From NCBI GenBank assembly GCA_038230255.1, contig JBBRNP010000004.1:124001-188000 (forward strand): a stretch of 64,000 nucleotides of DNA, read 5' to 3'. A program made the translations under genes and the position numbers. Positions 1 through 9,125 of the stretch are shown here, piece after piece. This DNA comes from AV40 sp038230255 (GTDB lineage: Bacteria > Verrucomicrobiota > Verrucomicrobiia > Chthoniobacterales > UBA10450). The notes under the pieces were generated by a model that saw only the letters and a program-made list of their open reading frames with translations, was not told the DNA's origin and made no database searches. Within the stretch, counting starts at the first letter, position 1. Each line of letters begins with the position of its first letter.

Positions 1-1065
1 AGCGAGCGCGATCGGGCCGATGCTGGCCAGATACTGATAATGATCGGCTACGAAAGTGTAGCGAAACGTATAAAGCATGATAAAGCCGAGCAGCGGGCCC
101 AGCGTTGCCACAAAAAACAATGCCGCCACCTCGACGCTGCGGCCAAAAAAGCGACGGCCGTAAAGGATGATCACAACGGCGGCGACAACAGCAATCAGCC
201 ATGAGTAAGCAATAGGATTCGTCGCATCGATCTGCCATTGCGGATAAATGAACGTAAGCTTCGCCGGCCAAAATATTTTGCCGAGGTAAAACCAAACAGC
301 GCGACTCGCGATCAGCAGCCGCTCGACCGGTCCGAGGGAAACAAGCATCCGTGTGCCTTGATGATATTTCTCCCACCAAACAGCGACCAAACCGATACCG
401 AGCGCGAGGACAACGAACGGAATAATTTCCACAAGGGCACGGAGTCCGATCGGTTTCTTTTTCAGCCAGCGAATCAAAAGCAACGCCGCCGGTAAGGTAC
501 AGGCTGTGGCTTTGGCGGAGAGCGCGAGCAAAAACAATACGAGCGCGGCAACGTACAGAGTCCGGCGATGCTTATCCGTTGCATCGACATATTCGGTCCA
601 CGTCAACAGAGTGAGCAAAAAGAAGAAGCCCATCAGAACATTCTTCAGCTCCGAAATCCACGCGACCGATTCAACTTGGACCGGGTGCAACGCGAAGATT
701 GCCGCAGCCAACCATGCGCCTGGCATTTTCAGCCGGACCAGGATGCACCAAACGAGAAACGCATTGCCAAGGTGAAGCAGGATGTTCACCCAATGATATC
801 CCGCCGGATTTAAGTCCCAGAGCGAGCGCTCGATTCGTAGTACTGTGTAGGCCAACGGAAAATATTGAGACGGGGCGTCGAGCGAAAACCAGATTCGGCG
901 TAACCCGTCCGGAGCGGTGAGCAGGGAGTTGTGAGTGACGTACCGATCGTCGTCCCAAATGAATCCGCCGAGCAAGGCGGGCCGGTAGACAAGGACCGTT
1001 AAGATCGACAGCGCCGCGGCGCCTAGCCAACCGACGGCACACGGACTAAAAAAGAAGCGGCGCAT
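1..1065 (-). CDS. TMTC-like membrane glycosyltransferase-type protein, C-terminus cut by window edge
   Basis: The frame is open without a stop from an ATG at 1065 down to base 1, giving 355 codons, so the C-terminus lies outside the window. The product is polytopic. Its first loop carries a WDDD acidic motif (about residue 37), followed by the family signatures YHWVNILLH and HPVQVESVAWISELK, the landmarks seen in the paralogues at 4725-6659 and 6672-8393. GT-C-fold mannosyltransferases of the PMT/TMTC type use such first-loop acidic residues with lipid-linked sugar donors. By analogy a TPR domain would follow beyond the edge. The donor, the acceptor and whether it is an enzyme are inferred. 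It lies downstream of the TonB receptor on the same strand, but a terminator sits between them, so it probably has its own promoter. Confidence 0.8.
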   Translation of the reverse strand, partial: MRRFFFSPCAVGWLGAAALSILTVLVYRPALLGGFIWDDDRYVTHNSLLTAPDGLRRIWFSLDAPSQYFPLAYTVLRIERSLWDLNPAGYHWVNILLHLGNAFLVWCILVRLKMPGAWLAAAIFALHPVQVESVAWISELKNVLMGFFFLLTLLTWTEYVDATDKHRRTLYVAALVLFLLALSAKATACTLPAALLLIRWLKKKPIGLRALVEIIPFVVLALGIGLVAVWWEKYHQGTRMLVSLGPVERLLIASRAVWFYLGKIFWPAKLTFIYPQWQIDATNPIAYSWLIAVVAAVVIILYGRRFFGRSVEVAALFFVATLGPLLGFIMLYTFRYTFVADHYQYLASIGPIALA

Positions 1066-1116
1066 TCGAAGGCGATATTAACCCCGGCTCTACCGCCGCG
1101 ACAATTTCACGATTCC

Positions 1117-1155
1117 AAAAAACAAACGGCCGGGTCCCGTGCAGGAACCCGGCCG
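1117..1155 (-). terminator. Rho-independent terminator of the TonB receptor gene
   Basis: A perfect 9-bp GC-rich stem (1127-1135 with 1147-1155, 11-nt loop) is followed on the minus strand by a T-rich tract (complement of 1117-1126, TTTGTTTTTT). It begins 27 bases past the TonB receptor stop codon and lies ahead of the next minus-strand start at 1065, so it separates the two transcripts. Confidence 0.85.
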
Positions 1156-1182
1156 CTGAATTGTTGAAGTTTTACGAAGTGA

Positions 1183-4100
1183 TTAGAACCGTTTCTTGAT
1201 GCCGACGAACCAGAGACGGCCTTTGTTGTTGGCGGTTGACTGGTCGAAGCCGTTTTCGAAGGCAGCAGCCACGAATGGCGGCTGTTCGTCGGTCACGTTG
1301 TCTAGGCCAACCGTGATCGTCACATTGTTCAGGAAGGACCTCCATCCGCACGGATTGTACTCGGCGGTGGAGACCGGCATCACATTCTTCTCCTTGCCCT
1401 CCTTCATCCTCACGTTCTTGCCGCCATCCTTGGCATATCCCGCCACTTCGGTTTGGGCCGCAGGCGGTGGCAGGTTAAACGTGTAATTGAGAATCAGGTC
1501 CAAGGTGACCCATTCGCGAACCTTCCGATCGGTCGTGCCGATGCAAGGTACGAATCCCGGATCGCCCGGCCGCGGAACCACACCCCCCGGGAACTCGGCG
1601 GCGTCGTGCAGCAAGCCCGAGAGCTTGGAGCAGTTCCCGAACTGATCCGGAGCGAAGCCAGGCCGTGTCCTCAAATCGCCGAAGGTGAAGGCCGCATTGT
1701 CCCAGTACTGGCCGATGAAATGGACCACCGCACCGGCATCGATGCCTTGCATCCACGAACCGGACGGGCCGTCGTAGAACAAGCTGGCGTACCAGCGGTT
1801 ATGCGTGAAGGAGCCGCCGCCGCCAGGGCCTTGGAAGCCGCCACCGAACTTGCCAACGGCGGTTAGCCGCTTGCCGTTCGGAACAGCCTGGACGTCCACA
1901 TCAGCCATGTAGGTTTCGTTCCAAGTCGCGGTAACCGTTCCCCAGTCGCCGTGGCCGAGTCGCGAAGTATCGAATATCTCGACGGCTTCGAAATCCCAGG
2001 CGCTCAGAATTTCGCTGCCGAGATTTTGGAACGGCGTGAACAACTGAAGAATCTCACCGTTAAATCCATTGCGCGTAATGACCGAATCGCCCAGGGTTTG
2101 GGTGCCCGTCACTGGGTCCTGCGGGCCGGCGTGGTCGATCAAGAACTGCGGATCCAGCACCGTAGTGAAACCACGGATGTCGATGTGGATGAAATCCGCG
2201 GAGAGGGTCAGGCCCTGTAACGGACTCCACCATTTGCCGGGAGTAAGCACGGCGCCGTAGGTGTACTCATAGGCAATTTCCGGCTGCAGGTTGCGGTTAC
2301 CTTGAAGAATCTGCGAAACCTGCAATTCCGACGTGAAGGGATCTCTGATCGCGGGGAACGATTGGCTCGCTCCAGAGAACAACTCACCCAAACTCGGAGC
2401 ATGGAACGCTTCGATATAGGCCGCGCGCAGGGTCAATGATTGATCGATCGGCTGCCACCGGACGTCGAACTTGGGACGTTCGGTCGAACCGAAGTCGCTA
2501 TAGTTCTCGTATCGCTCGGCATAACCGAATTCCAAACTGTAGGCGCCCGGGAAATTCCAGGTCGGTCCAGTTACTGGCACGCGGGCTTCCCAGAAGGCAG
2601 ACCAGGCATCCCGGCTGCCACGAGTTTTCTGGAAGTTAGTCGAACCAGTGGTTTGCCCGGCCTGGGTCAAAGCATCCGGCTCGTCGAAATAGGTATTGCC
2701 CAAGTGGGCGCTGCCGATCGCGAAGCGGACCGCGCCTCCCGGGAGGTTAAACAGATCGCCACGCAGAGTGAGGTCTTCGGTCAGGAGCACCGAATCCTCA
2801 ATTTCGTGGGTGGTAATGAAAACCTCGTTCTTCACCTGTCTCGTATTCTGGTGTAGGCCGAATGGATTGAAGGCCGTGGCCGGATCGGTGTCGAGCAAAC
2901 GATTGCGGAGGGCGTAGTTGTTCACGAGGCCGCCAAACCGGACAGTCCGGTAGCTTTCATTGTAGCGAACCGCGGCTTCCCACTCCCAGGTCTTCAGCTG
3001 GTCCCAGGCGTTGGCGAATTCGCCCAGATTGCCTTTGATGCCGCCGGTGAACAAATAGTTATCGGTTCTAATCTTAAGTGTGCGCAAGCCGGCTTCCAAG
3101 GAACGATAACGAACACCGGTCGTGAACTCCGTCCCCGGAGGAGCCGCACTCTGCTGAGAGAAGCTCGGGAAGGTCGAGCTGAATCCGCCAAGTGAAGTGT
3201 AATCCGCCTGCGTAAACGGGTTGAACGCGTTCTGCGTCGGCACACTGAAGCCAGAGGCGCTGATACCGAATGGGTGCGGGCCGTAGACGCTCGCTACTCC
3301 GTTTTGGCTATTACTCCCCCCCACATCAGTCCACATATCCGGGACAAATGGCGTCGGCGCGAGACCGCCATCCCAAAATTGGCGGAAGTATTCAAAGTCA
3401 GCGAACACGGTCAGGTATTTGTCGCAAATATCGCGGTCGAACGAACCGTAGATATATTCGCGGTCGCTGGCCGCCACTGATGGAGTCAGATCGGCGAAGT
3501 TAAACAGGGAGCGCTCGCTCGGAATCGCACCACTGAATCGACTCGTGTATTGCGTGCTCGTAAACTGGTTCGCGGCGGAGTGCGGCGTGGGGGACAACAA
3601 ACCAAAAACTTGACTCTTGGTCGGTTGCGTCGCAGTTCCCTTGAACGCTCGGGCGGTAACACGGCCTGGATAATTGCCGCTGCGGCCGTCAAATCCGCCA
3701 AACAAGTTCTTGTCCGCATCGTGCGAAATTTCTGAATCGCGCGAGTAAAGGGCCGACGCATTGTAGATCCCCGCGTAAACCACGAGGTTGGTTTTGTCGT
3801 CACCAGTACCTGCGAGCAGGTAGCCGGTTGTTTCACCTCTATCGTTGGCGAAACCAAGGTTCGTGTTGCCGTAGCTGCCGTAAACCTCCAAACCACGGAA
3901 GCGGTGAATTAAGAATACGTTGACCACGCCGGCCACAGCTTCGGTGCCGTAAATCGGCGAGGCGCCATCTTTCAGGATGTCGATGTGGTCGATCAAACCA
4001 AGCGGGAAACGATTGAAATCAATCGAAGACGTGCCCGCGGCGGCGAGTCGTCGTCCGTCCTGTAAAACCAGGGTCTCTTTCGGATCGATACCGCGCAAGC

Positions 4101-4485
4101 TGATACGGGTGCTGCCGTCACCACCGTTGGTGTTGTTTTCAGTGGTCTGCGATCCAGTCGCCGCAGGAATTCGCAGAACCAAATCGGTTGGAGTTCGCAC
4201 ACCCAATCGAGTGATGTCATCACGACGATAAGTGTCGACCGGGTTCGGTCCGACTTCTTCCGCAGTCGGAATGTTCGAACCGGTAACGACAACGCGTTCG
4301 GCCGTCGCTTCACTTGCCGCCGGGGCGGTGCCGCCGGTCGGTGCGATATTGGATCCGGTAGTGCCCGCCGGTGGGGGATTGGCTGGGTCTTGAGCGAGCG
4401 CGCTCATCGCGACGATTAATGGAAATGCGACGGCGGCTACGAGAGCGACGCGAATTTCCAACGTTTTTTGCACGTTTCTAGTCAT
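1183..4485 (-). CDS. TonB-dependent outer-membrane receptor
   Basis: This 1100-residue outer-membrane receptor would import a large ligand using TonB energy. Residues 1-32 form a signal peptide ending near SALAQ, then comes a low-complexity Pro/Gly/Thr spacer. An AERVVVTGSNI motif (63-72) opens the plug domain (about 70-190), which contains the ISLRGI and LVLQDGRR signatures. A long beta-barrel follows and ends in IKKRF with a terminal Phe, as expected for outer-membrane barrels. The reading frame extends to 4593, but the ATG at 4485 is preferred: GGAGA lies just upstream and the signal peptide starts there. The ligand cannot be told; no transporter or TonB/ExbBD genes are adjacent. The length and spacer recall oligosaccharide- or peptide-type receptors common in Verrucomicrobiota. 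It is transcribed alone, with a terminator downstream and a candidate promoter upstream. Confidence 0.93.
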   Translation of the reverse strand: MTRNVQKTLEIRVALVAAVAFPLIVAMSALAQDPANPPPAGTTGSNIAPTGGTAPAASEATAERVVVTGSNIPTAEEVGPNPVDTYRRDDITRLGVRTPTDLVLRIPAATGSQTTENNTNGGDGSTRISLRGIDPKETLVLQDGRRLAAAGTSSIDFNRFPLGLIDHIDILKDGASPIYGTEAVAGVVNVFLIHRFRGLEVYGSYGNTNLGFANDRGETTGYLLAGTGDDKTNLVVYAGIYNASALYSRDSEISHDADKNLFGGFDGRSGNYPGRVTARAFKGTATQPTKSQVFGLLSPTPHSAANQFTSTQYTSRFSGAIPSERSLFNFADLTPSVAASDREYIYGSFDRDICDKYLTVFADFEYFRQFWDGGLAPTPFVPDMWTDVGGSNSQNGVASVYGPHPFGISASGFSVPTQNAFNPFTQADYTSLGGFSSTFPSFSQQSAAPPGTEFTTGVRYRSLEAGLRTLKIRTDNYLFTGGIKGNLGEFANAWDQLKTWEWEAAVRYNESYRTVRFGGLVNNYALRNRLLDTDPATAFNPFGLHQNTRQVKNEVFITTHEIEDSVLLTEDLTLRGDLFNLPGGAVRFAIGSAHLGNTYFDEPDALTQAGQTTGSTNFQKTRGSRDAWSAFWEARVPVTGPTWNFPGAYSLEFGYAERYENYSDFGSTERPKFDVRWQPIDQSLTLRAAYIEAFHAPSLGELFSGASQSFPAIRDPFTSELQVSQILQGNRNLQPEIAYEYTYGAVLTPGKWWSPLQGLTLSADFIHIDIRGFTTVLDPQFLIDHAGPQDPVTGTQTLGDSVITRNGFNGEILQLFTPFQNLGSEILSAWDFEAVEIFDTSRLGHGDWGTVTATWNETYMADVDVQAVPNGKRLTAVGKFGGGFQGPGGGGSFTHNRWYASLFYDGPSGSWMQGIDAGAVVHFIGQYWDNAAFTFGDLRTRPGFAPDQFGNCSKLSGLLHDAAEFPGGVVPRPGDPGFVPCIGTTDRKVREWVTLDLILNYTFNLPPPAAQTEVAGYAKDGGKNVRMKEGKEKNVMPVSTAEYNPCGWRSFLNNVTITVGLDNVTDEQPPFVAAAFENGFDQSTANNKGRLWFVGIKKRF

Positions 4486-4522
4486 TGGTTTCTCCATGGG
4501 TTTGGTTAGGTTTGCGCTAGGG

Positions 4523-4549
4523 ATTATTGAAGAATCGTCGAGCTGACAA
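4523..4549 (-). promoter_or_regulatory. Candidate promoter of the TonB receptor
   Basis: On the minus strand TTGTCA (4549-4544, five of six to TTGACA) is followed 15 bases later by AATAAT (4528-4523, five of six to TATAAT). The predicted transcript would start about 30 bases before the ATG at 4485. The spacer is shorter than the usual 16-18 bases, so this is only a candidate. The rest of 4486-4724 shows no gene. Confidence 0.3.
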
Positions 4550-4724
4550 GGTTTTTTTTCAGTTTTTCGAAACTTTTTTGAACGGGCAACCAAGCCAATT
4601 GTCTGGCCGATCCCCGTTTTGGTGCGTTTTATCGGATTTCCAGGCCCCTGCCTAGAAAAAAATTAAAGAATTTTGGGGGCTGCCTTTCGGGGCCTTTTCC
4701 GGCGCTAAACGCCAGGTCCCCGGC

Positions 4725-6659
4725 TTAGTGCGAAACCTGGGTCCCGCGCAATGCTTCGCCCCGGCGGAACGATTCTGCGCAATTATGTAAGCTCTCGACC
4801 ATCGCACGGTCGCCGTTTCGCCGGGCGAATTCTTCTCCGCGCTGACAAGTCGCGATCGCTTCGGCGAACTGACCGTTCTCGGCCTGCGCCGCCGCGAGGG
4901 TTCGCAACACGACTGGATTCTCACCGCCAGCTCGCAATGCAATTTGCGCCAGCTCGAGCGCTTTCCTACCGTCGCGCAAATCCGGATCGGCAACTGTCGC
5001 GCGCACCCACGCGATGTTGTTTGCCGCATCCGCGTTCTCCGGATCGAATGATAAACTTTGTTCCCAAGCCGCAACCGCTTCCTTAATTTTACCTTTGCTC
5101 GCGAACAAAACCCCAAGATCATTGCTCGCTCCGATGTAGTCCGGTTGAATGCTGAGCGCTTTTTGAAAATGGAAAATCGCGGCGTCGGTTTTCTGTTTCG
5201 CGGCCAGCGCTCGGCCCAAACCGAAATGCGCCGCCGCATTTCCATCGCGCAAGCGCAACGCGCTTTCGTAATGATCAATCGATTCGGCGATTTGTCCGCG
5301 CACAAACAAAATTCCGCCGAGCCCCGCGTGCGCCACATCGCTGTCCGGCGTGACCGCGAGCGTGTGTCGCCACAAGGCTTCGGTGTCCCGCCAATGCATC
5401 GTTTGTTTCCAGGACAAGATCGACAACGTGCCAACAACCATCGCGCCGACACCGCTCAAAATAATTTTTTGCTGTCGCTCCGCCTTCGCCGAATCGCTAC
5501 GGCGCGACAGGCACGATTTGGTCAGGTCCCAAATCAGCCAGACGAGCGCGATGTCCAATCCGATTTGCGGAAGATACGTGTAACGATCCGCGTGGCCCTG
5601 CAGACCGACCTGCACGAATCCGATAACAGGAATCAGCATGATCAAGTACCAAAACCAGCCGACAATCAGATAAGGATTTTTTCGGCGACGGATAAAAACA
5701 ATTGCCGTCACCGCGATTAAAATGATGGCCGCGAACAAGAGTCGCCACATTTCCAGCCGGCCCTCCGGATGGACATAAAATGGAATCAGGTCGAGGGGCC
5801 AAAACATCTGCCGGACATATTCAAAGTAACTGAAGACGGCGTTGGATATCCGCCACTGCAGCGGCAGAAACTCAGTCGAACCGAGCGCAAAGTTCTGGGC
5901 CCACAGAGTTGCAACACACGAACCAATCGACAACGCGAACAACGGAATCTTTTCAACCACAAGTTTGGTCCAACGCGGATTCGAAAACTTCTGTTCTCTG
6001 ACCTCTGTCCTCTGACCTCTGTTGAGCGGCCAATAATCGAGCAAGAGCAAGATGAACGGCGTCGTGATCAACATCGGCTTGGACATCAGGCCGCACGCGA
6101 ACAAGATCGACATCGTCAGGTAGCGGCCAACTGTTCGCTTCCGCGTGTAGGCCACATACGCGATCAGCGTCAGCATAAAGAACACTCCGCTGAGCACGTC
6201 TTTCCTTTCCGCGATCCACGCCACGGATTCGACCCGCAACGGATGAATGGCAAAAACGGCCGCGACAAAGCCACCGAGCCAAATACTGCCAGTCCGGCTC
6301 GGACCGCCGGTCATTTGGGCGACTAAAATAAAAAGCAGCACCGCCGCGATGCTGTGGAAAAAGACATTCACCAAATGATGGGCGCCTGGATTCAGCCCAA
6401 ACAACTGACAATCCAGCATGTGCGAGATGGTCGTAAGCGGATGCCAATTCTGGGAATGCACATGCGTGAACGCCCATTCGATCCCTCGCCACGTCAAGCC
6501 CGCGCGCACGTGCGCATTGTCGAGCACATAAAGCGGATCGTCGTAATTGACGAACTGGTAACGGCCCGTCTGGGCAAAGACTGCCCACGTAAGCGCGATC
6601 AGAAAAATACTGATCCCGAAGAACGTCCCGCGCGATTGTTTGATGCTCACCGTGCGCAA
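4725..6659 (-). CDS. TMTC-like polytopic membrane protein with C-terminal TPRs
   Basis: A 644-residue protein with about ten hydrophobic segments (residues 10-410) and roughly five tetratricopeptide repeats (about 420-640). The first loop has FVNYDDPLYV with the acidic pair expected of GT-C glycosyltransferases. The NWHPLT and HPLRVESVAWI signatures follow. It is probably an inner-membrane glycosyltransferase or glycan-modifying protein using a polyprenyl-phosphate sugar, with the TPRs providing protein contacts; the substrate is unknown. It starts 12 bases after the stop of its paralogue at 6672-8393, so the two form an operon. Two repeat elements are read through in frame: a 13-bp mini-hairpin (6292-6304, residues about 119-123, PSRTG) and five 7-bp units (5989-6023, residues about 213-224, RGQRTEVREQK). 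Both fall in variable loops, as if they were tolerated insertions. Confidence 0.88.
   Translation of the reverse strand: MRTVSIKQSRGTFFGISIFLIALTWAVFAQTGRYQFVNYDDPLYVLDNAHVRAGLTWRGIEWAFTHVHSQNWHPLTTISHMLDCQLFGLNPGAHHLVNVFFHSIAAVLLFILVAQMTGGPSRTGSIWLGGFVAAVFAIHPLRVESVAWIAERKDVLSGVFFMLTLIAYVAYTRKRTVGRYLTMSILFACGLMSKPMLITTPFILLLLDYWPLNRGQRTEVREQKFSNPRWTKLVVEKIPLFALSIGSCVATLWAQNFALGSTEFLPLQWRISNAVFSYFEYVRQMFWPLDLIPFYVHPEGRLEMWRLLFAAIILIAVTAIVFIRRRKNPYLIVGWFWYLIMLIPVIGFVQVGLQGHADRYTYLPQIGLDIALVWLIWDLTKSCLSRRSDSAKAERQQKIILSGVGAMVVGTLSILSWKQTMHWRDTEALWRHTLAVTPDSDVAHAGLGGILFVRGQIAESIDHYESALRLRDGNAAAHFGLGRALAAKQKTDAAIFHFQKALSIQPDYIGASNDLGVLFASKGKIKEAVAAWEQSLSFDPENADAANNIAWVRATVADPDLRDGRKALELAQIALRAGGENPVVLRTLAAAQAENGQFAEAIATCQRGEEFARRNGDRAMVESLHNCAESFRRGEALRGTQVSH
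5989..6023. repeat. Heptamer array, five units, inside a coding region
   Basis: Five consecutive 7-bp units read TTCTGTT, CTCTGAC, CTCTGTC, CTCTGAC and CTCTGTT with no spacer. The array is inside the TPR membrane-protein gene and is translated in frame. It shares the 7-bp period, but not the word, with arrays at 18023, 32390, 33463 and 40202. Confidence 0.9.
6292..6304. repeat. 13-bp mini-hairpin repeat, inverted copy, in coding region
   Basis: GTCCGGCTCGGAC is the reverse complement of the dispersed word GTCCGAGCCGGAC, which can fold as a 5-bp stem with a 3-nt loop. Flanking bases (GGCAG side) also match other copies. Confidence 0.85.
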
Positions 6660-6671
6660 TTCAACGACGAC

Positions 6672-8393
6672 TCACCGTTTTTCCAACTGATTCTTCGTTT
6701 CATTCGGTTGGCGATCCTCAAGAAGCGCCTGGCCGAGGAAAGAATCGGCATCGGGATAGTGCGGATCGATTTTCAGTGCCTCCTTATATTGAAAGATCGC
6801 TTCCCGCAGCCGGTGGCCGCGATGGAGACCGACAGCGAGATTATAATGGGCGAGCGCACTCGATGGCTCCAGCAGCACGACGTGGCGATAATACTGGATC
6901 GCCTCGTCAACGCGTCCCTGTTCCAGAAGTAGGTTGGCCAGGGTGGTTTCCACATCCGGATTAGGGACACCAATCCAGGCCGCCGATTTGTACTCAGCAA
7001 TCGCATCGTTCATTCGCCCTTTTTTTTCGGACAAGGCGTCGGCGAGCTTTAATCTCGCATCGACATCGTTTGGATGACGAGCAACAACGGTCTGCAATTC
7101 GGTGATCGCGTCGTCGAAGCGTTTTTGGTCCAGGAGGAGCTGGCCGAGGGCAAGATGAGCCACATCATTCTCCCGGGTCACGGCCAGGGTATGTCGCCAA
7201 AGCCTTTCGCTATCGTGCCAGTACCAAACCTGATCCGCTGCGCGGACGGCAAGCGCGCTTATTATGATGGCGGCGGCGGCGCCAAGAACCGGCGCTGGAT
7301 AACGCCCAAACTTGCAAAGATCGACAATCCCCCACGTCACCGCGATGTAGATCCCGATCTGCGGTAAATAAGTATAACGATCGGCATGCGCTTGGCCGCC
7401 GACTTGCACTAATCCGATTACCGGCAAGAGCATGATCAAATACCAACCCCACCCCACAATCAGATAAGGGCTTCGTTTTCTGAGCGCGAAAGCGCCGAGC
7501 GTAATCGCGATCAATAATGCGGTCGCGCCGACAACCTGCCACACCGGAAGTTTCCCCGGATGATGATAGGCCAGCGCGAGATTGGCCGGCCAAACCATTT
7601 GCCAGACATAAACAAGATAAGCCGCGAGCGCGTTGGTGATTCGCCACGCGAGCGGCAACACTTCAAGCCGGACTAAGCCGACTCCTTCGTTTTGCACAAT
7701 CATTGTGCCGACGGCAGACGCGATCGACAAAATGCCGAGTGGAATCTTCTCAACCAAAAGTCTCGTCGCGTTGGTGCCGGGAAAACGTTCGAGCGGCCAA
7801 TAGTCGAGCAATAACAGAATGATCGGAACCGTCACTAACATCGGCTTCGACATCAGGCCGCACGCGAACAGGATCGACATCGTCACGTAGCGGCCAAGAT
7901 TCGGTTTTCGCGCGTAGTAAAAATAGGCGAGCAGAGTCAGGACAAAGAACAATCCGCTTAACAGGTCCTTCCGCTCCGAAATCCAGGCGACGGATTCAAC
8001 GCGCAGCGGATGAATTGCAAAAACCGCGGCGACGAATGCGCTGCTCCATAAATTGAGGGGGAGTTGCTCGAGCAGGAGAAAGAGAAGGACTGCGGTCGCG
8101 CTGTGCAAGAGCACGTTCACAAAATGATGCGCGCCCGGTTTCAAACCAAAAAGCTGGCAATCCAACATATGCGACATCGTGGTTAGCGGATGCCAGTTAT
8201 GGGAGTGGATGTGGGTGAATGCCCAAACGACACCGTGCCAGTTTAGTCCGGCCCGAACGTGGTCATTTTCGCTGACGTAATTCGGATCATCGAAGTTGAC
8301 GAACCCATGGCCGAGCGTCTGGCCGAAAACCGCCCACGTAATCGCGATTAACGCGGCACAAATAGCGAATCTTAAAACGAGGTGGGTGCGCAC
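6672..8393 (-). CDS. TMTC-like polytopic membrane protein with C-terminal TPRs (first gene of pair)
   Basis: A 573-residue paralogue of the 644-residue protein downstream. It has an N-terminal hydrophobic segment, FVNFDDPNYV with the acidic pair, HNWHPLT, HPLRVESVAWISERKD, about nine more membrane segments to residue ~400, and TPRs from about 410 to 565. Role as for its neighbour: a probable lipid-linked-sugar-dependent membrane glycosyltransferase, inferred from the GT-C/TMTC architecture. The two genes are 12 bases apart and likely co-transcribed from a promoter in the short divergent region shared with riboflavin synthase (8394-8471). Along the whole membrane part the landmarks occur in the same order in both proteins, so an old tandem duplication is the simplest origin. 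It lacks the heptamer and mini-hairpin insertions of the 644-residue copy. Confidence 0.88.
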   Translation of the reverse strand: MRTHLVLRFAICAALIAITWAVFGQTLGHGFVNFDDPNYVSENDHVRAGLNWHGVVWAFTHIHSHNWHPLTTMSHMLDCQLFGLKPGAHHFVNVLLHSATAVLLFLLLEQLPLNLWSSAFVAAVFAIHPLRVESVAWISERKDLLSGLFFVLTLLAYFYYARKPNLGRYVTMSILFACGLMSKPMLVTVPIILLLLDYWPLERFPGTNATRLLVEKIPLGILSIASAVGTMIVQNEGVGLVRLEVLPLAWRITNALAAYLVYVWQMVWPANLALAYHHPGKLPVWQVVGATALLIAITLGAFALRKRSPYLIVGWGWYLIMLLPVIGLVQVGGQAHADRYTYLPQIGIYIAVTWGIVDLCKFGRYPAPVLGAAAAIIISALAVRAADQVWYWHDSERLWRHTLAVTRENDVAHLALGQLLLDQKRFDDAITELQTVVARHPNDVDARLKLADALSEKKGRMNDAIAEYKSAAWIGVPNPDVETTLANLLLEQGRVDEAIQYYRHVVLLEPSSALAHYNLAVGLHRGHRLREAIFQYKEALKIDPHYPDADSFLGQALLEDRQPNETKNQLEKR

Positions 8394-8471
8394 AGTTTGG
8401 TAATTGTGCGCCGAGGCCAGCGCGCAAACAAGTTGTCGATCTTACCTCTTTCCGGCGCTAAAATTAAGGAC

Positions 8472-9074
8472 GTGTTCACCGGATTGATCGAAGAGGTAGG
8501 CCGCGTGCTTTGGATTCGCATGAGCGATCGCGGCACTCAATTGCAGCTCACCGCGCCAAAGCTCGCCCCGCAAACTGCGGTCGGCGACAGCATAGCAGTG
8601 AATGGTTGTTGTTTGACTGTGAGCGCACATCGCGACGAGCAGATCACATTCGACCTGCTCGAAGAAACTCTCGACCGGACCAATTTGAAACAGCTGCGCC
8701 GCGACAGTCCGGTAAATCTCGAGCGGGCCCTCGTGGCCGGCGCGCCGATGGGCGGGCATTTTGTTCAAGGTCACATCGATTGCAGCGCCAAAGTCATTTC
8801 ATTTGAGCGGACTGACGACGATTACCGGCTCGAAGTGGATCTGCCGTCAGACTTCGCCCATTACGCCGCTTATAAAGGCTCGGTCGCAATCAACGGAATC
8901 AGTCTCACCATTGCGGAGCTTTTAGAGAAAAGCTTCGCCGTCTGGATCATTCCGCACACCAAACGCCACACTAACATCGACAAGATTGCGGCCGGCGAAC
9001 TGGTGAACATCGAGTTCGACATTTTGGCCAAATACGTCGAGCGAATGATTTCTCGCTACGCGCCTCAGGAGTGA
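8472..9074 (+). CDS. ribE: Riboflavin synthase, alpha chain
   Basis: Converts two 6,7-dimethyl-8-ribityllumazine molecules to riboflavin and a pyrimidine in the cytoplasm. The 200-residue product begins at a GTG reading FTGLIEEVG, the invariant family N-terminus. The frame stays open upstream to 8382, but those 30 residues have no counterpart in the family. Two lumazine-binding half domains are visible: VNGCCLTV with MGGHFVQGHID (about 38-100), then INGISLTI to the C-terminus. Length is normal (about 200-220). AAGGA ends only one base before the GTG, which is unusually close, so translation may be weak or start slightly differently. No other rib gene is adjacent and no FMN riboswitch is evident in the short upstream region. 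Confidence 0.95.
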   Translation: MFTGLIEEVGRVLWIRMSDRGTQLQLTAPKLAPQTAVGDSIAVNGCCLTVSAHRDEQITFDLLEETLDRTNLKQLRRDSPVNLERALVAGAPMGGHFVQGHIDCSAKVISFERTDDDYRLEVDLPSDFAHYAAYKGSVAINGISLTIAELLEKSFAVWIIPHTKRHTNIDKIAAGELVNIEFDILAKYVERMISRYAPQE

Positions 9075-9125
9075 ACCGCGACAGAAGGCTGAAATCGGCT
9101 GCTCTATATATATAGATAGTACAGC

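Noticed and set aside
4594..4724. Terminator for the 644-residue TPR gene
   Set aside because: A six-base stem with a wobble pair is present, but the T-run lies about 24 bases farther on, so it does not form a standard terminator.
8394..8471. FMN riboswitch ahead of riboflavin synthase
   Set aside because: Region too short and without the RFN conserved stems; it is shared with a divergent gene.
9105..9122. TATATATA stretch between ribE and the sugar transferase as a promoter
   Set aside because: It lies at the 3' ends of two convergent genes, where no promoter is needed.
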